In this document: positions 1-5,138 of the stretch, piece by piece
How the letters are laid out: the number at the start of each line of letters is the position of its first letter
Position numbering within the stretch: position 1 is the stretch's first letter
Assembly (NCBI GenBank): GCA_035552275.1
Contig: DASZLR010000024.1
Coordinates: forward strand, 1-9,888
Origin: DASVLX01 sp035552275
GTDB taxonomy: Bacteria; Actinomycetota; Actinomycetes; Mycobacteriales; Pseudonocardiaceae
DNA length: 9,888 bases
Direction: 5' to 3'
Notes under the pieces: model-generated
Database searches by the model: none
Seen by the model: only the letters and a program-made list of their open reading frames with translations
Told to the model about the DNA's origin: nothing
Translations under genes and position numbers: made by a program

Positions 1-1865
1 ACGCCGCCGACGACCTGCAACGCCGCACCGCCGAGGTGTACGCGGCCTACCAGCGACGGCTGGTGCAGGCCAACGCGATGGACTTCGATGACCTGATCAT
101 GCGTACCGTGGAGCTGTTGCGCGGTTTCCCGGACACCGCCGAGCACTACCGGCGGCGGTTCCGGCACGTCATGGTGGACGAGTACCAGGACACCAACCAC
201 GCGCAGTACACCCTGGTGCGGGAGTTGGTGGGCACCGAGCCGACGGACAGCGGTGTGGCGCCGTCCGAGTTGTGCGTGGTGGGCGACGCGGACCAGTCCA
301 TCTACGCCTTCCGTGGCGCGACCATCCGCAACATCGTCGAGTTCGAGCGGGACTACCCGCAGGCCAGGACCATCCTGCTGGAGCAGAACTACCGGTCCAC
401 CCAGAACATCCTGTCCGCGGCGAACTCGGTCATCGCGCGCAACCCGGACCGCCGGGACAAGCGGCTGTGGACGGCGGCCGGGTCCGGCGAGAAGATCGTC
501 GGCTATGTCGCCGACAACGAGCACGACGAGGCCGCGTTCGTGGCCGGCGAGATCGACCGGTTGGTGGACGGCGGCGACGCGAACAACGGCGAGATCGCGG
601 TTTTCTACCGCACCAACAACCAGTCCCGGGTGTTCGAGGAGATCTTCATCCGGCTCGGCCTGCCCTACAAGGTGGTCGGCGGGGTCCGCTTCTACGAGCG
701 CCGCGAGGTCCGGGACATCCTCGCCTACCTGCGGGTGCTGGCCAATCCCGAGGACACGGTCAGCCTGCGGCGCATCCTGAACGTGCCCAAGCGGGGGATC
801 GGCGACCGCGCCGAGGCCGTGGTGGCCAACTTCGCCGAGCAGCAGCGGATCTCGTTCGCGGCGGCACTGCGGGAGGCCGCGGCGGACCGGGTGCCGCTGC
901 TCAATCCGCGATCCCGCAACGCCATCATCGGTTTCCTCGACATAATCGATGAGCTGCACGCGCTGGCTGAGTCCGAAGTGGACGGTGGGGGTGTTGCCGG
1001 CGTGGATGTGGCGGACTTGGCCATGGCGATTCTGGACCGCACCGGCTATCGCGCCGAGCTTGAGGCCAGCGACGATCCGCAGGACGCCGGCCGAGTGGAG
1101 AACCTGGACGAGTTGGTCACCGTCGCCCGCGAGTTCACCCAGGTGGTTCCAGGTCCAGACGGCTCGGCGGAGGTGGACAGTGCAGACGCGGGCCCGCCGG
1201 ACCAGGGCACCCTGGCCGCGTTCCTGGAACGGGTCGCGCTGGTCGCCGACTCCGACTCGGTGCCGGACTCGGACGAGGGCGTGGTCACTCTGATGACCCT
1301 GCACACCGCCAAGGGCCTGGAGTTCCCGGTGGTGTTCAGCACCGGTTGGGAGGACGGGGTTTTCCCACACATGCGGGCGCTGGGCGATCCGACCGAGCTC
1401 GCCGAGGAACGCCGGCTCGCCTACGTCGGCATCACCCGGGCCCGGCAGCGGCTGTACCTGTCGCGGGCGCTGGTGCGGTCGGCCTGGGGCCAGCCGATGA
1501 CCAATCCGGCGTCCCGGTTCCTGGACGAGATTCCGGACGAGCTGATCGAATGGCGCCGGATGGAGCCGGTCCGGTCGGCGCCCAGCGCGCCGTCGAGCTG
1601 GGGCCGGTCCGCCATGATCGGCTCCGACTCGGCGCAGGCCGGTGTCGCCGCTCGGGGCATGCGGACGACCGGATTCAAGGGCTGGCAGGACACTCCGGCG
1701 ATGAAGCTGGATGTCGGCGACCGGGTGAGCCACGACAAGTACGGCCTGGGCACCGTGGTCGCCACCGACGGCGCCGGCCCGCGAGCGACCGCCACCATCG
1801 ACTTCGGCACCTCCGGCACCGTGCGGCTGATGCTGATCGGCAGCGTGCCGATGGTCAAGCTGTAG
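1..1865 (+). CDS. pcrA: ATP-dependent DNA helicase, UvrD/PcrA type (5'-truncated by window edge)
   Basis: Superfamily 1 3'-5' DNA helicase that acts in nucleotide excision repair, replication-fork maintenance and transcription-coupled repair. The reading frame is open from base 3 with helicase-like residues (AADDLQRRTAEVYAAY), so the gene begins upstream; GTG 36 is not a true start. Motifs seen in order: Walker B VDEYQDT (about 174-194), motif III GDADQSIYAFRG (282-317), motif IV LEQNYRST (378-401), motif V TLHTAKGLEFP (about 1293-1325) and motif VI YVGITRARQR (about 1422-1451). Walker A and motif Ia lie outside the window. The last 50 or so residues (from MKLDVGDRVSHDKYGLGTV, 1701 on) match the C-terminal Tudor-like region that contacts RNA polymerase in PcrA proteins. 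Two tandem TAG stops end the gene, 8 bp from the convergent regulator gene. The family call is firm; the choice between the names pcrA and uvrD1 is convention. Confidence 0.95.
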   Translation, partial: AADDLQRRTAEVYAAYQRRLVQANAMDFDDLIMRTVELLRGFPDTAEHYRRRFRHVMVDEYQDTNHAQYTLVRELVGTEPTDSGVAPSELCVVGDADQSIYAFRGATIRNIVEFERDYPQARTILLEQNYRSTQNILSAANSVIARNPDRRDKRLWTAAGSGEKIVGYVADNEHDEAAFVAGEIDRLVDGGDANNGEIAVFYRTNNQSRVFEEIFIRLGLPYKVVGGVRFYERREVRDILAYLRVLANPEDTVSLRRILNVPKRGIGDRAEAVVANFAEQQRISFAAALREAAADRVPLLNPRSRNAIIGFLDIIDELHALAESEVDGGGVAGVDVADLAMAILDRTGYRAELEASDDPQDAGRVENLDELVTVAREFTQVVPGPDGSAEVDSADAGPPDQGTLAAFLERVALVADSDSVPDSDEGVVTLMTLHTAKGLEFPVVFSTGWEDGVFPHMRALGDPTELAEERRLAYVGITRARQRLYLSRALVRSAWGQPMTNPASRFLDEIPDELIEWRRMEPVRSAPSAPSSWGRSAMIGSDSAQAGVAARGMRTTGFKGWQDTPAMKLDVGDRVSHDKYGLGTVVATDGAGPRATATIDFGTSGTVRLMLIGSVPMVKL

Positions 1866-1873
1866 TAGTCAGC

Positions 1874-2743
1874 TCAGCCGCCGGGCGTTGGGTTCCCTGA
1901 CAGTTCCGTCGCCACCTTTTCGATGAACGCCGCTGAGTCGGCGGGGGACAACGCGAGCCCGGCTGCGTCGGCGAACGTGTCGGTGAGCCGCTGGACGTCC
2001 CGGCGGTCGGCCACCATCGTCCCGCCGAGCGGGTGTTCCAGATAGCCGAGCGGCTCGTCGTCATCGAAGTCGAGAATGGTGCAGCCGCCGGACATCGCGC
2101 CGTAGCCGCCCGCGCCGCAGGTGATCACCTGGATGGTCACGTTGTCCTGGCCGGCGATGGCCACCAGGTGTTCGAGCTGTTCGCGCAGCACCGCCGGGCC
2201 GCCGATTTCGCGTCGCAGCGCCATTTCGTCCAGCAGGACGTGCAGCCGGAGCGGATTGGCGTCGGCCAGCCGCTGCTGTCGGCGCCGGCTGGTGGCGACA
2301 TAGCGGGCCGCTCGGACGGACTGGTCGTGGAACCGGTGTTCGGCACGGTGTGCCGCCTCCGCGTAGCCGGCCGTCCGCAACAGACCGGGAACCGCGCCGG
2401 GCGCGAGCACCTGTTCCCCGGTCGCTTCCAACTCGGCGCGGAGGAACAGCCGGTACTCCTTGGGCGTCGACGGCGGCAAGTCGATCCGGGCGACCGACTC
2501 CTCCGCGTTCTCCCACAGCGCGACCGCCGTGCGACGGTCCACATCGGATGATCGGTAGGCCTCCAACAAGGTCAGCAACACGGCCCAGCCGGGCCGCAGG
2601 TAGCCGGTTTCGAACCGGCTCACGGTGGACGGGGAGACGCGCAGCACATCGGCCGCGTCGGACATCTCGATGCCGGCCTTGTCGCGGATGTCGCGGAGGT
2701 GCACACCGAGTTTGCGCTTGCGGCGGGAGGGGATTGCAACCAT
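1874..2743 (-). CDS. XRE-family helix-turn-helix regulator with DUF5753 C-terminal domain
   Basis: A 289-aa DNA-binding regulator of the large actinobacterial XRE-DUF5753 family. The N-terminal HTH covers about residues 12-68 (LGVHLRDIRDKAGIEMSDAA, then SPSTVSRFETGYLRPG). The DUF5753 domain spans about 98-280, with its usual marks: VPGLLRTAGYAEA, a RRRQQRL arginine/glutamine patch, VLLDEMALRREIGG, REQLEHL, and a final ALSPADSAAFIE stretch. In Streptomyces such proteins (WhiJ type) usually work with a small DUF397 protein encoded beside them; I found no DUF397-like ORF in the window, so this is an orphan here. The ATG at 2743 has no clear Shine-Dalgarno but has a -10-like TAGGCT six bases upstream, suggesting a leaderless mRNA. 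The gene converges with the helicase gene with only 8 bp between stops and no room for a terminator. Its targets cannot be told from sequence. Confidence 0.93.
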   Translation of the reverse strand: MVAIPSRRKRKLGVHLRDIRDKAGIEMSDAADVLRVSPSTVSRFETGYLRPGWAVLLTLLEAYRSSDVDRRTAVALWENAEESVARIDLPPSTPKEYRLFLRAELEATGEQVLAPGAVPGLLRTAGYAEAAHRAEHRFHDQSVRAARYVATSRRRQQRLADANPLRLHVLLDEMALRREIGGPAVLREQLEHLVAIAGQDNVTIQVITCGAGGYGAMSGGCTILDFDDDEPLGYLEHPLGGTMVADRRDVQRLTDTFADAAGLALSPADSAAFIEKVATELSGNPTPGG

Positions 2744-2749
2744 GGCAAA

Positions 2750-2755
2750 AGCCTA
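2750..2755 (-). promoter_or_regulatory. Putative -10 element giving a leaderless transcript of the DUF5753 regulator
   Basis: On the minus strand TAGGCT (fits TANNNT) is followed by TTTGCC and then the ATG. That spacing puts the predicted transcription start at or next to the A of the ATG, the layout of leaderless actinobacterial genes, and fits the lack of a Shine-Dalgarno. No convincing -35 is seen 16-18 bp further up. Confidence 0.4.
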
Positions 2756-2794
2756 TCCGCATGAAGCCGGGTGCGACATCACTCGATCGGGTCA

Positions 2795-2824
2795 TTGACT
2801 GGGTGCAATTGCACCTGACACGAT
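2795..2824 (+). promoter_or_regulatory. Possible + strand promoter with palindromic operator in its spacer
   Basis: TTGACT (2795-2800) is a close match to a -35 TTGACA. Eighteen bases later CACGAT (2819-2824) is a weak -10. Between them lies the perfect palindrome GGTGCAATTGCACC (2802-2815), a position where a bound repressor would block RNA polymerase. The predicted transcript would start near 2831 and carry a leader of about 140 nt before the BldD-like gene. The site also lies 59 bp upstream of the divergent DUF5753 gene, so either regulator could bind it. The promoter is inferred; the palindrome is seen directly. Confidence 0.35.
2802..2815. repeat. Perfect 14-bp palindrome (candidate operator)
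   Basis: GGTGCAATTGCACC equals its own reverse complement over all 14 bases and does not extend further. It is AT-centred in GC-rich DNA and lies in the intergenic region between two divergent regulator genes, as expected for an autoregulatory site of an HTH dimer. Confidence 0.6.
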
Positions 2825-2862
2825 TCTGAAGTCGGCGGGGTCGTGGCCCGTCGGCGGGAAAC

Positions 2863-2947
2863 GGTGGTGGGGTTGGAGTCGCGCCTCCTGATGTGTGTCC
2901 CTCCTTGGCTTCAACCCCGCCACTCCGCCTGCGCCGTAGCGCAGGCG
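2863..2947 (+). promoter_or_regulatory. Structured 5' leader: two adjacent hairpins before the BldD-like gene
   Basis: Hairpin 1 pairs 2863-2879 with 2908-2924: 17 uninterrupted pairs, of which 13 are Watson-Crick and 4 are G-U, closing a 28-nt loop. The G-U pairs are stable only in RNA made from the + strand, so the structure is directional. Hairpin 2 follows after one base: CGCCTGCGC (2926-2934), loop CGTA, GCGCAGGCG (2939-2947), a perfect 9-bp stem. The Shine-Dalgarno AAAGGA (2954-2959) starts six bases later. The loop of hairpin 1 holds two CCTCCT-like stretches (2884-2889 and 2900-2906), and TCCTT at 2902-2906 could pair with AAGGA at 2955-2959. This could be a translational or attenuation control. 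It matches no riboswitch class I recognise. Confidence 0.45.
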
Positions 2948-2969
2948 CAGCACAAAGGAAAAAGATCGC

Positions 2970-3440
2970 GTGATCGTGGACAGCGTCCGGTGCTCGCGGC
3001 TGCTGGGTATTGAGTTGCGGCGGATCCGGCTGGAGCATGGCTGGACGCGTGAGGAACTTGTTCGGCTGGCCCGGTTGGACATCGCCATGCAAACCCTTGC
3101 GACGTACGAACTAGGCACCCGGGTGATGCCGGTGCCTCGACTGTTCGACCTGGCCGACGCGCTGGGCGTGCTGCCGCACGACCTGGTGTCCCGGGTCTAT
3201 CGGCGGCTGTTCCCGGCCGACGGCGACCTGCTGGAGATCGACCTGCGGATGCTCGCCGGCGACCAGCGGTCCGAGCTGCGGCCGGCCCAGCGATGGGCGG
3301 CCACCCGGCTGGGCGCCATCGGCTGGCGCGACCACACCATCTCGCTGGACGGCACCGCGCTGACCCTGCTCGCCCAGCTGTGCGACATGCCGTTGCAGCG
3401 GTTGCGCGGCGCGCTGGACAAACTGGCCCCACCCGGGTGA
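2970..3440 (+). CDS. BldD-like HTH transcriptional regulator lacking the c-di-GMP-binding motif
   Basis: A 156-aa protein with an XRE-type HTH (about residues 12-73: LGIELRRIRLEHGWTREEL, then TYELGTRVMPVPRLFDLADALGV) and a short C-terminal domain (about 86-153). The whole chain aligns by eye with Streptomyces BldD: SYERGDRAVTVQRLAELAD matches TYELGTRVMPVPRLFDLAD, and the BldD stretch LDLERLA...PLQRYAAT matches IDLRMLA...PAQRWAAT. BldD binds tetrameric c-di-GMP through RGD-x8-RQDD; here those positions read IGW and DGTA, so that ligand is unlikely to be bound. The GTG at 2970 is supported by AAAGGA ten bases upstream. The stop overlaps the next gene as GTGA, so the two are translationally coupled. 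This is a BldD-family paralogue, not BldD itself; target and ligand are unknown. Confidence 0.85.
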   Translation: MIVDSVRCSRLLGIELRRIRLEHGWTREELVRLARLDIAMQTLATYELGTRVMPVPRLFDLADALGVLPHDLVSRVYRRLFPADGDLLEIDLRMLAGDQRSELRPAQRWAATRLGAIGWRDHTISLDGTALTLLAQLCDMPLQRLRGALDKLAPPG

Positions 3441-3928
3441 CCGGCGAGCCGGGCCGGTCGGACCTGCCGCTGACCCGTTGGCAGGCGGCCGCCGAGGACT
3501 ATCGCGCCCGGCAGGGCTGGTCCGCGTTCTGCGTCGACACCGTGGTGTGGGCCTATCCGCGCCAGTTCGAGGCGCTCAACGTGTCGCGACGGCTGGGGCA
3601 TCTGGTGCTGGCCGCGCTGGGCCGGCGGGCCATTGCCGTTCCGGTGATCGAGATACCCGGCGCCAGCGCGCGATGGGTCTTCCTGACCAGGCCGTATCTG
3701 GGCGCCGCCGAGCGGATCGTGGGCGTGTTCGCCGGTCAGGACGTCGGCTACGCGCACAGTCTGCCGGGGTCGCCGTGGGTGGTCCGCCTACCGCCGACCC
3801 GCCAGCCGGATCAGGCCGAGCTGACCTGGGTGACCTCGCCGGACGTGTCGTTGCCCAGGCTGAGCGCGGTGGCCCGGACGATCCAGCAGGCCCTCGGCGG
3901 ACGGGATCCGACCAGGCGCGGCCGCTGA
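3437..3928 (+). CDS. Small protein coupled to the BldD-like regulator; possible degenerate prim-pol-like fold
   Basis: A 163-aa protein of unknown function. The GTG at 3437 overlaps the TGA of the regulator gene (GTGA, 4-bp overlap). The open frame extends up to 3293, but that stretch is a low-complexity shadow of the regulator gene, whereas sequence after 3437 reads like a folded protein. Layout: helix with AAEDYRARQGWSAF (residues 17-31), a short beta region, LNVSRRLGHLVLAALG (47-62), a hydrophobic strand (66-73), ARWVFLTRP (78-86), WVVRLPPTR (114-122) and LTWVTSPDVSLPRL (129-142). The order 'aa.yra..GW', 'rW.Fl..', 'v.lPPtr', 'W...P...lP' recalls the N-terminal domain of bifunctional DNA primase/polymerases, but acidic catalytic residues are not evident. 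I infer a non-catalytic ligand- or partner-binding role with the upstream regulator. The coding call is good; the fold idea is weak. Confidence 0.72.
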   Translation: MTGEPGRSDLPLTRWQAAAEDYRARQGWSAFCVDTVVWAYPRQFEALNVSRRLGHLVLAALGRRAIAVPVIEIPGASARWVFLTRPYLGAAERIVGVFAGQDVGYAHSLPGSPWVVRLPPTRQPDQAELTWVTSPDVSLPRLSAVARTIQQALGGRDPTRRGR

Positions 3929-3948
3929 CGGCGCTGACGGCGCTGACC
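3923..3948 (+). repeat. 9-bp tandem repeat, three copies, at the 3' end of the partner gene
   Basis: CGCTGACGG occurs twice (3923-3931, 3932-3940), followed by CGCTGACC. Because the period is 9, the TGA stop at 3926 is repeated in frame at 3935 and 3944, giving three in-frame stops. It probably arose by slippage. Confidence 0.7.
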
Positions 3949-3973
3949 GGGTGGACAGCGGAGATCATCTGGT

Positions 3974-4011
3974 GTTCACTGGTGTCGAACAGGTGTTCGA
4001 GATCAGTGAAC
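3974..4011. promoter_or_regulatory. LexA (SOS) box nested in a larger symmetrical dyad
   Basis: TCGAACAGGTGTTCGA (3985-4000) is an exact match to the mycobacterial LexA-box consensus TCGAAC-N4-GTTCGA. It is flanked symmetrically by GTTCACT (3974-3980) and AGTGAAC (4005-4011), so the full 38-bp element is one nested dyad centred on the same point. The same symmetry would let it fold as a hairpin and serve as a bidirectional terminator between the convergent genes 3437-3928 (+) and 4109-4906 (-). No T-run follows. On the + strand a strong GGAGGT and an ATG follow directly, so a LexA-repressed transcript running right is possible. Specific identity to the LexA consensus is unlikely by chance in 10 kb. 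Confidence 0.6.
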
Positions 4012-4024
4012 GGAGGTGGGCCGG

Positions 4025-4119
4025 ATGTGGATCGGATCAGTGCTGTTGGTGAGGTGCCTGATGCCCGCGAGATCCCTCATGCCGGCGAGATCCCTCAAGC
4101 CGGCGAGATCACAGCGTGA
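4025..4119 (+). other. Possible start of an SOS-controlled ORF next to the LexA box (ATG 4025 or GTG 4027)
   Basis: GGAGGT (4012-4017) is a near-ideal Shine-Dalgarno, seven bases before ATG 4025 and immediately after the LexA dyad. From ATG 4025 the frame stays open to 5194 across the opposite strand of the LytM gene; that long part looks like a codon shadow. From GTG 4027 a second frame encodes a 30-aa peptide ending at TGA 4117-4119 and containing a three-fold six-residue repeat (DAREIP, HAGEIP, QAGEIT). Neither product is recognisable. What is supported is a ribosome binding site and start in an unexpected place; a stable protein is not shown. Confidence 0.22.
4059..4112. repeat. 18-bp tandem repeat, three copies, abutting the LytM gene stop
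   Basis: Copies at 4059-4076, 4077-4094 and 4095-4112. Copies 1 and 2 (TGATGCCCGCGAGATCCC, TCATGCCGGCGAGATCCC) differ at two places; copy 3 (TCAAGCCGGCGAGATCAC) differs from copy 2 at two. The stop codon of the minus-strand LytM gene (4109-4111) lies inside copy 3, so the array is its 3' untranslated region or a lost C-terminal extension. Units abut without spacers, so it is not a CRISPR. Confidence 0.8.
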
Positions 4120-4906
4120 TGCCCTGCTGGTTGAGCCAGGCGACGGGGTCGATCCGCTTGGTGCTGCCCGCCTGCCAGACCTCGAAGTGCAGCGAGTAGC
4201 CCGCGCTGAACCCGCGGTCGCCCATCAGCGCGATCTGCTGGCCCGCGGTCACCTGCTGGCCGACCTGCACGGCGTAGGAGTCCATCCGGGCGTAGACGAG
4301 GATCGTGCCGTCGTTGAGCTGCTCCTTGACCCACAGGCCATAGCCGCTGACCGGGCCGGCGTCGACAATCGTGCCGGTCGCGACGGCGACGATCGGGGTG
4401 TCCTTCACGTTCGCGATCTCGATGCCGTAGTGCAGTTGCCCGTACTTGCCGCCGAAGGTGGACGTCAGCGTGCCCTGCGTCGGTTTGACGAACTGGCTGC
4501 CGGTTGCCTGGCCGGCGCCGGAGTTGCCGGGCTGGGTGATGAGTTGCTGGCTGGTCGCCAGCTGTCGGGCGGCGGCCGCTGCGTCGATGGTCCGGGGCAA
4601 GGGCTGCACGGCCAGCGACTGCTGGTCGTCGGCGTTCGTGCTGACCACCGATGCCATGTCGCGCAGATCGGTCGAGGGCGTGGCGTCGGGGTCGGCCGCC
4701 GCCGGCAGCAGCGAATGGCCGGCCCCGGCCGCGGCGAAGGCGCCGACGGCCACCGCCGCCATCACCACCCGGCCGCGCAGGGCCGCGGTCGGCGGCCGCA
4801 GGCGGCGTCCGGTCGGCGAGTCCTGATCGGTGTCTTGGCCAATGGGGTGGACGTATTCGTCGTCGGCGAAGTCAGGGCCGTCGTATCCCACGTCGTACCC
4901 GGACAA
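4109..4906 (-). CDS. Membrane-anchored LytM/M23-domain protein with degenerate active site
   Basis: A 265-aa protein at the position of M. tuberculosis Rv0950c. It has an acidic cytoplasmic N-terminus (1-40), one membrane segment (about 45-63, after RRLRPPTAALRGR), an Ala/Gln-rich linker and a C-terminal LytM domain (about 140-258: KPTQGTLTSTFGGKYGQLHY ... LHFEV ... RIDPVAWL). M23 enzymes cut peptidoglycan cross-links with zinc held by HxxxD and the second His of HxH, aided by further histidines. Here H159 and H240 remain, but Asp is E163 (HYGIE), the YGH histidine is R207 (YAR), and the first His of HxH is S238 (SLH). Hydrolysis is therefore unlikely; it may bind peptidoglycan or control another hydrolase, as EnvC and NlpD do. 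The TTG start at 4906 is supported by AAAGGG six bases upstream. Confidence 0.88.
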   Translation of the reverse strand: MSGYDVGYDGPDFADDEYVHPIGQDTDQDSPTGRRLRPPTAALRGRVVMAAVAVGAFAAAGAGHSLLPAAADPDATPSTDLRDMASVVSTNADDQQSLAVQPLPRTIDAAAAARQLATSQQLITQPGNSGAGQATGSQFVKPTQGTLTSTFGGKYGQLHYGIEIANVKDTPIVAVATGTIVDAGPVSGYGLWVKEQLNDGTILVYARMDSYAVQVGQQVTAGQQIALMGDRGFSAGYSLHFEVWQAGSTKRIDPVAWLNQQGITL

Positions 4907-4949
4907 GGCTCGCCCTTTCGTCCTCGATTACGTACAGGTCGGTCCGCCC

Positions 4950-4986
4950 GTGACCGGACCGTGACAGTGCCGGTGGGGACAGTAAC
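4950..4986. promoter_or_regulatory. GTNAC direct repeats upstream of the LytM gene (possible MtrA-like site)
   Basis: GTGAC at 4950-4954 and 4961-4965 form a direct repeat with an 11-bp period (GTGAC-N6-GTGAC; read towards the LytM gene, GTCAC-N6-GTCAC). A third copy, GTAAC, is at 4982-4986. MtrA of actinobacteria binds GTNAC-type direct repeats with about one-turn spacing and is known to control M23-type envelope genes in Corynebacterium. The repeat is seen; the regulator is inferred. Confidence 0.3.
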
Positions 4987-5054
4987 GAAACCGCGCTGTA
5001 TCGGGCAACGGGGCTGGCGCATCACCCGAACGGGGGTTGTCGGCTCGGCTTCCC

Positions 5055-5089
5055 TTGTCCGTCGTTCGCGCCGGACAACCGTGGTCCGG
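5055..5089. promoter_or_regulatory. Overlapping inverted repeats upstream of the membrane protein gene
   Basis: TTGTCCG (5055-5061) is inverted as CGGACAA (5072-5078). The second arm overlaps a 19-bp dyad, CCGGACAACCGTGGTCCGG (5071-5089), symmetrical except at one base pair. They lie 50-84 bp upstream of the ATG at 5139 and could be alternative operator or hairpin forms. No regulator can be named. Confidence 0.3.
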
Positions 5090-5138
5090 TGGAGTCTGAT
5101 CGTTAAACGTGATTCGTACCACATGAAGGGTGAGTGGC

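Noticed and set aside
1..1865. Helicase as a pseudogene lacking Walker A
   Set aside because: The frame is open at the window edge with family-like residues; motif I is simply outside the window.
1855..2064. Small minus-strand ORF as a DUF397 partner of the DUF5753 regulator
   Set aside because: It lacks the DUF397 pattern (W..SS.C....CVEVA, RDS) and overlaps the regulator gene in another frame.
2831..2858. 9-bp direct repeat GTCGGCGGG (2831-2839 and 2850-2858)
   Set aside because: Short, GC-biased sequence; expected by chance in this composition and not linked to any feature.
3293..3436. 5' extension of the small partner protein up to 3293
   Set aside because: The extension reads as Arg/Ala/Pro-rich shadow of the BldD-like gene, while the GTGA overlap at 3437 gives a natural coupled start.
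4059..4112. CRISPR-like array
   Set aside because: Three 18-bp units abut with no spacers, and no cas gene is present.
5130..5138. GTG start for the membrane protein
   Set aside because: The Shine-Dalgarno AAGGG (5126-5130) overlaps this GTG but is ideally spaced for ATG 5139.
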